Assembly (NCBI RefSeq): GCF_025995235.1
Contig: NZ_BAPT01000050.1
Location: forward strand, 62,001 to 126,000
From: Ameyamaea chiangmaiensis
Lineage (GTDB): Bacteria; Pseudomonadota; Alphaproteobacteria; Acetobacterales; Acetobacteraceae
Length of the DNA: 64,000 nt
Direction: 5' to 3'
Each line of letters opens with the position of its first letter. The first letter of the stretch is position 1. The translations under genes were made by a program, and so were the position numbers. Positions 1-7,680 of the stretch are shown piece by piece. The notes below the pieces were generated by a model. It searched no databases. It had not been told where the DNA came from and was given only the letters and a program-made list of their open reading frames with translations.

Positions 1-87
1 CGGCCGATATAGAAGAGTTCGGGTCAAAAGTCAGCATGTGTTCCCGCGCCCGACCGGCGGTTCGCATCGAGGCGCCGGGCGCGCCCG

Positions 88-987
88 TCAGACCTCCTGC
101 GATACGAACGAGCCCGCCTCCACGCTGCGGAGAAAAGAGCCGAGCAGGTCCGCGTAGGAGTCCGGTTCCTCAAGGAACGGCATATGCGAACTGCATGGGA
201 ACACGAACATCCGCGCGTTGGGCAACTGACGCGCCATTGCGGTGGAGCAGGCGGGCGTAAGCTCGTCATGCCGTCCGCACAGTACGAGCGTCGGCATGGT
301 CAGGCGCGGGAGGTCCTGCAGGCGCGACCAGTGGCGATAATTGCCGGTAAAGGTGAACTCATTGGGCCCTTGCATGGTCCGGTATACCGCCATGTTCCAG
401 TCCGCGAGCGAGGTCCGGAGCGCATCGGGCCAGTCGTCCAGCCGGCAGACATGCCGATAGTTCAGCAGCGTCACGGCGGCCTGATAGGCGGGATGATCGA
501 GTCGGTCGCTGGCTTCGAAATAGCGCATCATCGCGATGGTTTCGTTGCCAAGATGGCTGCGCAGGGTGTTCAGTTCATGCACGAGGTGGGGGATGTCCGC
601 TGCCCCATCGGCGAGAATAAGGGAGCGGAAGCGGTCCGGACATCGCAGGGCGGTCTCGATGGCCAGAAATGTCCCCCACGAATGTCCGAGCACGTGGGGA
701 CGCACGGGCGACAGCCAGTCGAGCACGGCTTCGAGTTCATCGGCGTAGTGCGTCACGGTCCAGTTGTCCGCATCGCCGGGCCGATCGGACGCGCCGCAGT
801 CGAGCTGGTCGTATGAGACGACGCGGAAGCCCTGTTCGACGAGGAAGCGATGCGGCTCCCGCAGATACAGGCTGGGCAGGCCGGGACCGCCGTTGAGCAA
901 GAGGACGACGCGATCGCCCTGACCGTAGCTGTAGAGCGTGCGCGTGTGGCCGCGAAACGACAGCGTGTGCTGTGTAGCGTCGGTCAT
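88..987 (-). CDS. pip: Proline iminopeptidase-like alpha/beta hydrolase (S33)
   Basis: The 299-residue protein has the alpha/beta-hydrolase layout of proline iminopeptidases and related amino-acid amide hydrolases. An oxyanion-hole NGGPG lies near residue 33, the nucleophile elbow GHSWG has Ser103, and acid Asp241 (GRHDELTP) and His268 (SSHMP) complete the triad. The stretch GPNEFTFTGN near residue 207 is typical of the family and carries the Glu that reads a free amino terminus. No signal peptide is seen, so it should act in the cytoplasm. Its ATG overlaps the stop of the upstream esterase by four bases (ATGA), which implies translational coupling. It is the last gene of an operon divergent from a LuxR regulator. 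Known OryR/XccR/PipR-type regulators also sit next to pip genes. The exact substrate is unknown. Confidence 0.85.
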   Translation of the reverse strand: MTDATQHTLSFRGHTRTLYSYGQGDRVVLLLNGGPGLPSLYLREPHRFLVEQGFRVVSYDQLDCGASDRPGDADNWTVTHYADELEAVLDWLSPVRPHVLGHSWGTFLAIETALRCPDRFRSLILADGAADIPHLVHELNTLRSHLGNETIAMMRYFEASDRLDHPAYQAAVTLLNYRHVCRLDDWPDALRTSLADWNMAVYRTMQGPNEFTFTGNYRHWSRLQDLPRLTMPTLVLCGRHDELTPACSTAMARQLPNARMFVFPCSSHMPFLEEPDSYADLLGSFLRSVEAGSFVSQEV

Positions 988-1853
988 TGTGTGGGTCCCG
1001 TGCAGGAGGGTGGGTCAGAGGGCACCGCGTCCGCGCCGTCCAGAAACGGCTCCAGAAAACGGCTGGCGTTGATGACGTGGGCTCGTTCGTCGTGGCCCAC
1101 GCCTGGAAGTGTCTCGAAATGCGGGTCGAAGCCGAGCTCCCGCAGCGCCTCCCGTAGCGCGTGGAGACGATCGACGCGCGTGCGTCCGGCCGCATTGGCT
1201 CCGGGCATCCAGGTCGGACTCTGCGGAGTGTGGGTGATCAACCCGGTGGACAGATCGTCCTCCCCCACCGCCAGATGGACCGACACACGCCGCAGCGCGT
1301 CGATCGGAAAGGGGCGTCCGAAACGTGCCTCATAATCGCCGGTGCCGACCCACCAGGGCTGCGGATGGCCGGGCAGGGTCACGGACCCGGGGGCGCAGAT
1401 CGAGACCGAGCGGACGCGTTCGGGATGGAGGAACATGAAGCGATGGGCAAAATGTGCACCGCCGGAAAACCCGAACAGGACGATCCTGTCGCAGGCCACC
1501 GGATAGCGGCGTTGCAGGTCGTCCAGCATGGCCAGCAGCACGCGGTCGTGACGCGCGTTTCCGACCCCGGGATATTTGTATCCGTCGTCGCGATCGCCGT
1601 CGTCGGCGCCAAGCGGGAACAGGGGGGCCACGACCACGGCCCCCGCGCGTTCGGCCAGGGGCGCGAACTGGTCGCGCAGCGATTCGGCGCGCCGGTCGGA
1701 GCCGTGCACCGCCACCAGCACCGGCGGCCGTCGCCCCCCGTCAAACGCGGCGCGCGGCACGTAGGACCAGAAGCAGAAGCGCCGATCCGCCGTGCAGGCG
1801 ACGGCCGGAAGCGCGCCGTATCCCAGCGACGAGAGAGGGGTGGCTTCAGACAT
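984..1853 (-). CDS. Alpha/beta hydrolase, esterase/phospholipase-like
   Basis: This 289-residue hydrolase has a GFSGG nucleophile elbow (Ser130), an acidic residue in GEDD near 199-200 and His254 in GVGHDERAH, a complete Ser-Asp-His arrangement like that of the carboxylesterase/PHB-depolymerase-like group. There is no signal peptide. The chosen ATG (MSEATP) makes an 8-base overlap with the end of the MFS gene upstream and a 4-base overlap with the pip-like gene downstream. Longer in-frame starts would run deep into the MFS gene. Together with the transporter and the iminopeptidase it probably processes one imported ester or amide, but which compound cannot be read from the sequence. Confidence 0.8.
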   Translation of the reverse strand: MSEATPLSSLGYGALPAVACTADRRFCFWSYVPRAAFDGGRRPPVLVAVHGSDRRAESLRDQFAPLAERAGAVVVAPLFPLGADDGDRDDGYKYPGVGNARHDRVLLAMLDDLQRRYPVACDRIVLFGFSGGAHFAHRFMFLHPERVRSVSICAPGSVTLPGHPQPWWVGTGDYEARFGRPFPIDALRRVSVHLAVGEDDLSTGLITHTPQSPTWMPGANAAGRTRVDRLHALREALRELGFDPHFETLPGVGHDERAHVINASRFLEPFLDGADAVPSDPPSCTGPTQ

Positions 1854-3114
1854 GGCGGTTCTCGCGACGGAGTGTGAGAGGATGATGCGGACGCAGGGCG
1901 AGCAGGCAGCCCGCGCCGGCCATGGCGACGACGAATGGCAGGCGAAGCGCCGTGTCCCAGCCATGTCCGTGTTCGACCAACAGAGCCATGATGATCGGGA
2001 TGATGCCGCTTGCCGCATTGCCCCACAGCGCCACCCATCCGGTGACCGTAGCGGCCATGGCGTCGCCCAGATCCTGCACGCAGCCCCAGACGCATACCTG
2101 CGCGGCACCCACGCCTGCCAGCGACAGGCACAGCAGCGCGATGATGGACGGCATGCCCTGCAGGCGGCCGATGGCCAGCAGTGCGATGCCGCCGCTCAAC
2201 AGACCGAGAAGGCCTAACGGAACACGCGCCCACCAGATCGATCCGGTATGGCGCAGCACGCGGTCCGTCACCTGTCCGGCCACGGTGACACTGACGTATA
2301 GCGAAAGCCAGGGCAGCGCCGTCAGCACACCCGACGAGCGCAGTGAGAGCCCGTGAACCTGCATCAGATAGGTCGGCAGCCAGCTCATGAAAAAGCTCTG
2401 GACGCTGACCACGGCGAAATAGAGTGCGCCCGCGATCCACAGGCGAGGTTGTTCAAGAACGCGGCGCAGGGATGCGCCCGGGGTGACATGGGTTGGGCGT
2501 GTATGGGGCAGCCTGGTCCGGGTACCCCACATCCACAGCGCGGCCATCAGCACCCCGACAACCCCGTAGAGCGCGAAGCATCCTTGCCACGGCCACGTCT
2601 GTAGCAGCCAGCCCGTCAGGGGTGAGCCGACGACCGGGGCCACGTACATCGCGCCCAGAAGCACGGCGGTCGCCCGGCTTCGCGATGCCGGTGCGAACCA
2701 GTGTTGCACCGTGACCAGTGACGCCGACCAGTCGGGTGCCTGCCCAAGCCCCAGCAGCAGCCGCAAGAGGACGAGGCCCGCAAAACCGCCTGCCAGGGGC
2801 ATGAGCAATGTCGACAGCGACCAGCCAGCCACGGCCAGGCCGAGCATGACCCGCGCGCCGAACCGCTCCGTCAGCAGCCCGGCCGGCAACTGGCCCGCTG
2901 CATAGGTCCACGCCATGGCGGAGAATACGACCGCCATCTGCGCAAGGTGGAGATGGAATTCGTGCTGGATCAGCGGGGCGGCCATCACCATGACATTGCG
3001 GTCGAGCGCCAGCAGCAGGTTGATTGGAAACAGCAGCGCGAGCAGCGGCCGCCATGGAGGTCGGACGGGGGGCGTCGTTGCCGGAACGTGGGGTATGGCC
3101 TGTGGGGCGCGCAT
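1846..3114 (-). CDS. MFS transporter (ACS/sugar-acid type)
   Basis: The 422-residue protein is rich in hydrophobic segments and fits a 12-helix major facilitator. It has the early LDRNVMVMAAP segment common in anion:cation symporters and the loop LTERFGARVMLG between helices 2 and 3, which matches the MFS G-x-x-x-D/E-R-x-G pattern. It is the first gene of the three-gene operon and should import the compound handled by the two hydrolases. The ATG at the far end is the first plausible start, although no good Shine-Dalgarno is visible before it. The next gene starts 8 bases before its stop. The 122-bp gap to the divergent LuxR gene should hold the promoters of both. Confidence 0.85.
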   Translation of the reverse strand: MRAPQAIPHVPATTPPVRPPWRPLLALLFPINLLLALDRNVMVMAAPLIQHEFHLHLAQMAVVFSAMAWTYAAGQLPAGLLTERFGARVMLGLAVAGWSLSTLLMPLAGGFAGLVLLRLLLGLGQAPDWSASLVTVQHWFAPASRSRATAVLLGAMYVAPVVGSPLTGWLLQTWPWQGCFALYGVVGVLMAALWMWGTRTRLPHTRPTHVTPGASLRRVLEQPRLWIAGALYFAVVSVQSFFMSWLPTYLMQVHGLSLRSSGVLTALPWLSLYVSVTVAGQVTDRVLRHTGSIWWARVPLGLLGLLSGGIALLAIGRLQGMPSIIALLCLSLAGVGAAQVCVWGCVQDLGDAMAATVTGWVALWGNAASGIIPIIMALLVEHGHGWDTALRLPFVVAMAGAGCLLALRPHHPLTLRRENRHV

Positions 3115-3236
3115 CGCGTGATAATCGGGTGATCGCGCGGAAGGCTCAATCTATCGAAATCGCTAGGTCGAAACGCCTGGTCTGGTTCTTATTCACACAG
3201 AGCGACGCGGTGGATGCGGGTAACGGAGGAAGGACC

Positions 3237-3995
3237 ATGGCCGATCATGCGGGCGTTCTGCGGCAGCGGGTTTCGCACAGCACGCATCTGAACGACGCCT
3301 TCGCCGCGCTGTGCGCGACGCTGGGGGAACTGGGGTGCGAGATGGTGCTGTATGATTATGCTCGTACGTCCTATGCGGCCGACGGCCTGTTGGCGACGCC
3401 ATCTGTCCTGATGGGTGCCAATATTCCCATCGATATGAAGCACCTATGGCAGGATAAGGGGTTCTACCAAATCGACCCGGTGCAGGAGCGTGCCCTGCAA
3501 AGCTGTGCTCCGTTTGCCTGGTCCTATGGGTCAGAGACCGGCGATACGGCCCTTTCGCTGGCGGAGCGTCATCGCCCAGTGGTCCAGTTTCTGGACCGCT
3601 TCGCCATGCGGCGTGGCGTGACGGCGCCCGTGCGGGGTGCGGCGGGGGGATTTGCCACTGTCACGGTCGTCCTGCCGCATGCCAGTCCGTGGCAGGATCG
3701 TCATGCACGCGCGTTTTTGCCCCAGCTGGGTTTTCTCGCCGCGGTCTTTCAGGATTCGGTGTCGCCCCTGCTTGGGGCGTCGCTCGCAGTGTCCGATGTC
3801 CGGCCCTTATTGACCAGACGCCAGCGTGACTGCCTGCGCCTGTGTGCCGAGGGACTGACCAGCAAGGAGATGGCCCGTGCGATGGCGTGCTCGGTCGCAA
3901 CCGTCGACCTGCACCTTCAGGCTGCCGCCCGCCGCCTTGGCGCGCGCAATCGCCTTCATGCGGTGGCTCTGGCCATGCGTGAGGGTGTGCTGTGA
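3237..3995 (+). CDS. LuxR solo of the plant-signal-responsive (OryR/PsoR) type
   Basis: This 252-residue regulator has an N-terminal autoinducer-binding domain (about 15-165) and a C-terminal LuxR helix-turn-helix (about 185-248). The ATG follows GGAGGA by a normal distance. Aligned on the conserved Asp-Pro (residues 80-81, TraR 70-71), the residue at TraR 57 is Met67, not Trp, and at TraR 61 is Trp71, not Tyr. Trp95 matches TraR Trp85. This Met/Trp pair is the known signature of LuxR solos from plant-associated bacteria that do not bind acyl-homoserine lactones. The usual TraR Glu178 in the HTH is Gln here. No luxI is nearby. The gene is divergent from the MFS-esterase-pip operon, its likely target. 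Confidence 0.88.
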   Translation: MADHAGVLRQRVSHSTHLNDAFAALCATLGELGCEMVLYDYARTSYAADGLLATPSVLMGANIPIDMKHLWQDKGFYQIDPVQERALQSCAPFAWSYGSETGDTALSLAERHRPVVQFLDRFAMRRGVTAPVRGAAGGFATVTVVLPHASPWQDRHARAFLPQLGFLAAVFQDSVSPLLGASLAVSDVRPLLTRRQRDCLRLCAEGLTSKEMARAMACSVATVDLHLQAAARRLGARNRLHAVALAMREGVL

Positions 3996-4011
3996 GGGGT
4001 GCCTGAGCCCC

Positions 4012-4030
4012 GGACCGGGCCACACGGTCC
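4012..4030. terminator. Weak hairpin between convergent genes
   Basis: GGACCG and CGGTCC form a 6-bp stem around a 7-base loop, between the stop of the LuxR gene and the stop of the convergent S24-like gene. There is no T-run on either strand, so a terminator role is only inferred from position. Confidence 0.25.
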
Positions 4031-4037
4031 GACAAAC

Positions 4038-4673
4038 TCACAGACTGATCTGCGCGATCCGATACAGACGTGCGGACGGGGGTAACGTGATCGCGGCCGC
4101 GCCGTCCAGCGGCGCCACAACGCGGCGGTCGGGCACGCCGTCCAGCGTCCCGATCAGGGCGCCCCGGTCTGTCACCGCTAGAACGCGGACGCCGGGGCGA
4201 AGCGGTGCTGTCGGCGCCAGCGTGACGACACTGCCGACGCGCAGCAGGACGTCGGGCTGCGGTTCGTCCAGCCGCACGGCAAAGGCTTGGGGTCCGAGAT
4301 GTGCCGGGGCGGGATGCCAGACGTCCCACAGGGCCGCGCGCGGCAGGCCGTCCTCGTCGAAGAGGCCCGGCTCGGTCAGGCGTGAGACGTCCACCAGCGG
4401 CATGGGGGGCTGATGTCCGCCCTCCTGACCGTAGGTGTCGGGCTGTCCGCGCAGCAGACGGCCGAACTGTTCCAGCGTCGTGTCCGTGGCGACCAGGGCC
4501 TGTGCCAGTGCCTCCATGCCCGGCCAGCGAGGGCGGCCATTGGCGGCGACGCGCTTGGACGGGTTGAAGCTCGTGGGGTCCAGGCCCGCCGTCCGGGCCA
4601 GCGCGGAGGGTGTCAGGCCGCGTCGCCGGGCCAGTGCGTCCAGCGCCGCCCACAGTGCCGCATGCGTCAGCAC
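4038..4673 (-). CDS. HTH transcriptional regulator with S24-like C-terminal domain
   Basis: The 211-residue protein starts with a Cro/CI-like helix-turn-helix (about residues 1-65), including TAGLDPTSFNPSKR and GRPRWPGMEALA, a pattern typical of alphaproteobacterial phage-repressor-like regulators. Its C-terminal half (about 115-205) has the beta-rich spacing of LexA/CI S24 domains. The loop that should carry the Ser-Lys dyad is not convincing, so self-cleavage is doubtful. It lies 18 bases after a small cysteine-rich gene on the same strand and is probably co-transcribed with it. No phage genes are nearby, so it is probably a chromosomal regulator of this family; its targets are unknown. Confidence 0.72.
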   Translation of the reverse strand: MLTHAALWAALDALARRRGLTPSALARTAGLDPTSFNPSKRVAANGRPRWPGMEALAQALVATDTTLEQFGRLLRGQPDTYGQEGGHQPPMPLVDVSRLTEPGLFDEDGLPRAALWDVWHPAPAHLGPQAFAVRLDEPQPDVLLRVGSVVTLAPTAPLRPGVRVLAVTDRGALIGTLDGVPDRRVVAPLDGAAAITLPPSARLYRIAQISL

Positions 4674-4691
4674 GAGAGGCCCGTCACGCCG

Positions 4692-4904
4692 TCAGGCGCA
4701 TGAGCGGATGTCCTGCGCGTGGCGTGCCCGGCCGGCATCGGTGATGACGAAGCGGTCGCCGCGACAGGCGCACAGGCCCATGGCCTCCAGCCGCGTCAGG
4801 CAGGGCTGGTCCTTGTATCCGGCGGGGCGTCCGGCGTCGGTGCACAACAGAAGCCTGTGCAGGGCCGAACGGCAGCAAGTCTCAAGATAGGGTTCGTTCC
4901 ACAT
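4692..4904 (-). CDS. Small cysteine-rich conserved hypothetical protein
   Basis: This 70-residue protein (start MWNEPYLE) is visible as a compact frame ending just before the S24-like regulator. Seven cysteines (10, 11, 21, 35, 45, 47, 69) are spread along it. The middle (PCLTRLEAMGLC) and end (FVITDAGRARHA) look like a small winged-helix or single-domain DNA-binding fold of the kind 'LxxLExxGL...ITxxGR', so it may be a small regulator. No known name can be given. A longer in-frame extension would cover the divergent pyrD start and reads as low-complexity Arg/Gly/Pro, so it was not used. Confidence 0.6.
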   Translation of the reverse strand: MWNEPYLETCCRSALHRLLLCTDAGRPAGYKDQPCLTRLEAMGLCACRGDRFVITDAGRARHAQDIRSCA

Positions 4905-5011
4905 GGTGGGGCGCAGCTTCGGCAATCCGTGGCGCGTGTGCAAGCGCGCAGACGGTGGCGGCCGCCACCCACCCCTTTTCAGATGGTTCCCCGTGGTGCA
5001 GGACAGGGGGC

Positions 5012-6082
5012 ATGCGCACACTCGATCGTCTCGCCCTGTCCCTGCTGCACCGCCTGGACCCGGAGGTCGCCCACCGGCTGGCCATCGATGCCCTCCTGCT
5101 CGGCTGGGGCGGCAGCGCCCCACCGGCCGATGATCCGGCATTGAGCATGCGCGCCATGGGACTGCGCTTTCCCAACCCGATCGGCATCGCCGCCGGATTC
5201 GACAAAAGCGCGCAGGTGGTCCGTCCGCTGGCGCGACTGGGGTTCGGCTTTGTCGAGGCCGGAACCGTCACCCCGCGCCCGCAGGCGGGCAATCCGCGGC
5301 CGCGCCTGTTCCGGCTGCCCGAAGACGGGGCGGTGATCAACCGCATGGGCTTCAACAATGACGGCATCGACCGCGTCGCCCGCCGGCTGGCGCGGCTGCA
5401 TCGCCCGCTGCCGTCGGGTCGCCGGGGCGGGGCGGGCGTGCCCGTCGGCGCCAATCTGGGGATCAACAAGGATGGCGCCGATCCGCTGCGCGACTATCCG
5501 GCGCTGGTGGGGCGTGTAAAGCCCTACGCGGATTACGTTACGATCAACCTGTCCTCGCCCAACACGCCGGGCCTGCGCGACCTGCAGCAGGCCGACACCC
5601 TGCGCGCCATTCTGGACGCGATCGCCACCGCCCACCCGGAGCGGCCGCCGCTGCTGGTCAAGATCGCGCCTGATCTGCCCGACGACGCCTTGCCCGCGAT
5701 TGTCGAGGCGATCGTGGCGGGCGGCGCGCAGGGTGTCATCGTGTCGAACACGACCATCGCCCGGCCGCCCGGGCTGCGCGGCGTGCACGTCGGCGAGACG
5801 GGCGGGCTATCCGGCCGTCCGCTGCGCAACCGGGCGCAGGCGATGCTGCTGGCGGTGGCGCGGCTGGCGGCGGGGCGGCTGGTTCTGGTCGGGGCCGGGG
5901 GGATCGAAACCGGGTCGGACATTCTGGCGCGGATCAAGGCCGGCGCCGATCTGGTGCAGGTCTATTCCGCGTTTGCCCTGCAGGGGCCGGCGCTGGTGCC
6001 GCGCCTGAAGACCGAACTGCTGGCGGCCCTGCGCGCCCAAGGGTTCGAAACACTTGCCGATGCGAAAGGAGCCGATCTCTGA
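5012..6082 (+). CDS. pyrD: Dihydroorotate dehydrogenase (quinone), class 2
   Basis: PyrD oxidises dihydroorotate to orotate in pyrimidine synthesis and passes electrons to ubiquinone at the inner membrane. The 356-residue length and an N-terminal amphipathic helix (about 1-25, MRTLDRLALSLLHRLDP) fit the membrane-bound class 2 enzyme. Visible motifs are GIAAGFDKSAQ (FMN site), GTVTPRPQ, NRMGFNNDG, NLSSPNTPGLR with the catalytic Ser, and VGAGGIETGSD near the C-terminus. ATG at 5012 follows GGACAGGGGG; a longer frame from 4955 lacks a ribosome site. Its TGA shares one base with the ATG of the HAD gene. Confidence 0.96.
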   Translation: MRTLDRLALSLLHRLDPEVAHRLAIDALLLGWGGSAPPADDPALSMRAMGLRFPNPIGIAAGFDKSAQVVRPLARLGFGFVEAGTVTPRPQAGNPRPRLFRLPEDGAVINRMGFNNDGIDRVARRLARLHRPLPSGRRGGAGVPVGANLGINKDGADPLRDYPALVGRVKPYADYVTINLSSPNTPGLRDLQQADTLRAILDAIATAHPERPPLLVKIAPDLPDDALPAIVEAIVAGGAQGVIVSNTTIARPPGLRGVHVGETGGLSGRPLRNRAQAMLLAVARLAAGRLVLVGAGGIETGSDILARIKAGADLVQVYSAFALQGPALVPRLKTELLAALRAQGFETLADAKGADL

Positions 6083-6933
6083 TGCGCCACCTCAAGGGAA
6101 TGGCCGTTCTGGCCGGGGAATATGAGGGCTTCATCGTCGATCTCTGGGGCGTCGTGCATGACGGCGTACGCCCCTATCCCGGATCGGTCGACTGTCTTGC
6201 GCGGCTGCAAGCGGCCGGTCGGCGCGTCGTGCTGCTGTCGAATGCGCCGCGCACCGCCGCCGTGGTGCAGGTGATGCTGCGGGGCATGGGGATCGGCGAC
6301 GATCTCTATAACGGCGTGATGACCAGCGGCGAATATTGCCGCGCGCTGCTGGCCGGGGGGCAGGATCCGCAGTTCGGCGGCAACGGACGCCGGCTGTTTC
6401 ATATCGGCGGCCGCAAGGACGTGAACGTGTTCGAGGGGCTCGACTACACCGTCGTGACCGACCCGGCGGAGGCGGATTTCGTCCTCAACACCGGCCCCAC
6501 CCCCGAAGAGGGCGAGGACTCGGTCGAGCCCTATGTCGCGCGTATGGAGGCCAGCGCCCGCGCGGGTCTGCCGATGCTGTGCGCGAACCCCGATATCGAG
6601 GTCATCCGCGACGGGCGGCGTATCATCTGCGCCGGTCTGCTGGCGAGTTACTACGCGCAGATGGGTGGGGCGGTACGCCTGATCGGCAAACCGCATCCCG
6701 AGGTCTACGAACCCGTTTTCGAGCAGCTTGGCCTGCCGAGATCGCGCGTCATCGCGGTCGGCGATGCCCTGGCGACCGACATGCGCGGCGCGAAGGCGAC
6801 CGGTATCGCGGGCGCGTGGGTGCTGGGTGGCATCCATCAGGAAATGATCGGCAATGACGCAGCACTGGCCGAGGCGGAAGCCCGGTCCGCCGGTCTGGCG
6901 CCCGAAGCGGTCGTTCCGTCTTTCGCCTGGTGA
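6082..6933 (+). CDS. HAD-superfamily class IIA hydrolase (TIGR01459 type)
   Basis: This 283-residue HAD phosphatase belongs to the class IIA (NagD-like) branch. Motif I is IVDLWGVVHDG with nucleophile Asp20, where the second Asp of DxD is replaced by Trp, as usual in this alphaproteobacterial subfamily. Motif II is LLSNAPR, Lys lies in IGKPHPEVYE, and motif III is VGDALATDMRGA. The cap domain lies between. The start overlaps the pyrD stop by one base (TGATG), so the two are translated as a pair. The substrate is unknown, and the tie to pyrimidine synthesis is only by gene position. Confidence 0.88.
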   Translation: MRHLKGMAVLAGEYEGFIVDLWGVVHDGVRPYPGSVDCLARLQAAGRRVVLLSNAPRTAAVVQVMLRGMGIGDDLYNGVMTSGEYCRALLAGGQDPQFGGNGRRLFHIGGRKDVNVFEGLDYTVVTDPAEADFVLNTGPTPEEGEDSVEPYVARMEASARAGLPMLCANPDIEVIRDGRRIICAGLLASYYAQMGGAVRLIGKPHPEVYEPVFEQLGLPRSRVIAVGDALATDMRGAKATGIAGAWVLGGIHQEMIGNDAALAEAEARSAGLAPEAVVPSFAW

Positions 6934-6954
6934 CGGCTGCCCGCCGGACGGCGG

Positions 6955-7551
6955 TCAGGCGTGGCCCACGGCGCCGGACAACTGACCGGCATCGAGGTCG
7001 ATGGTGGCCAGCGCCCGGCGCCATTTGACCGTATGATCGTTGCCGAACAGGATCGCTTCGTTCGCCGGGGCGATGTACCACGCGTTGTGCGTGAGGATTT
7101 CCTCTTCCAGCTGGCCCGGCTCCCACGCGGCGTGGCCAAGGGCCAGCAGCGCGTGGCGCGGTCCGGATCCGTCGGCGATCTCGCGCAGGACATCGAGGCT
7201 GGCGGTCAGGGTGATCGTGTCATCCACGCTCAGGCTGCCGTCGCCGCTCCAGTCCGAGGAATGCAGGACGAAGCCGCGTGTGCCGTCCAGCGGACCACCC
7301 GCGCACAGGCTGATGATCCGACGCGGCGGTGCGGGCTCGATACCCAGTTGCGTCAGGACGTCGGCCAGGCCGGGCTGCGGCAGGCGCCGGTTGATGACCA
7401 GTCCCATTGCGCCGTCCTCTTCGGAATGGGCGCACAGATAGATAACGCTCTGGGCGAAATCGGAATCGGCCAGAGCTGGGCTTGCCACCAGAAAGAAGCC
7501 GGTCAGCGAACCGAGAGGTGACGTCTGGAGGTCCAACGTAGCGGTCATCAC
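6955..7551 (-). CDS. YqgE/AlgH family protein (UPF0301)
   Basis: The 198-residue protein carries the hallmarks of the AlgH/YqgE family: GFFLVASPAL at the start, SVIYLCAHSEEDGAMGLVINR (residues about 36-56), a GGPL core, and LGHAAWEPGQLEEE followed by NAWYIAP. AlgH was linked to alginate regulation in Pseudomonas, but the general biochemical role of the family is unsettled. A second ATG one codon in (7548) is equally possible. It is convergent with the HAD gene, 21 bases apart, and has its own promoter region in the 129 bp shared with the divergent SDR gene. Confidence 0.93.
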   Translation of the reverse strand: MMTATLDLQTSPLGSLTGFFLVASPALADSDFAQSVIYLCAHSEEDGAMGLVINRRLPQPGLADVLTQLGIEPAPPRRIISLCAGGPLDGTRGFVLHSSDWSGDGSLSVDDTITLTASLDVLREIADGSGPRHALLALGHAAWEPGQLEEEILTHNAWYIAPANEAILFGNDHTVKWRRALATIDLDAGQLSGAVGHA

Positions 7552-7680
7552 GCTATGCTAGAGGCCAATTCGGGCCGCTTTGCAACCCTTTCCGGCGCCC
7601 TCCCCGGTGTCGCCGGGATAGGCAGCGGCGGACCATGGTGCCATGATTGACACGCTTTGAAAATGACAGGGGACAGGCGC

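Noticed and set aside
1..87. Possible end of another gene at the left edge
   Set aside because: No frame reads as a known family and the stretch is too short to judge.
3115..3236. lux-box inverted repeat between the MFS and LuxR genes
   Set aside because: I looked for an 18-20 base dyad like those bound by XccR or TraR and found only short, imperfect matches.
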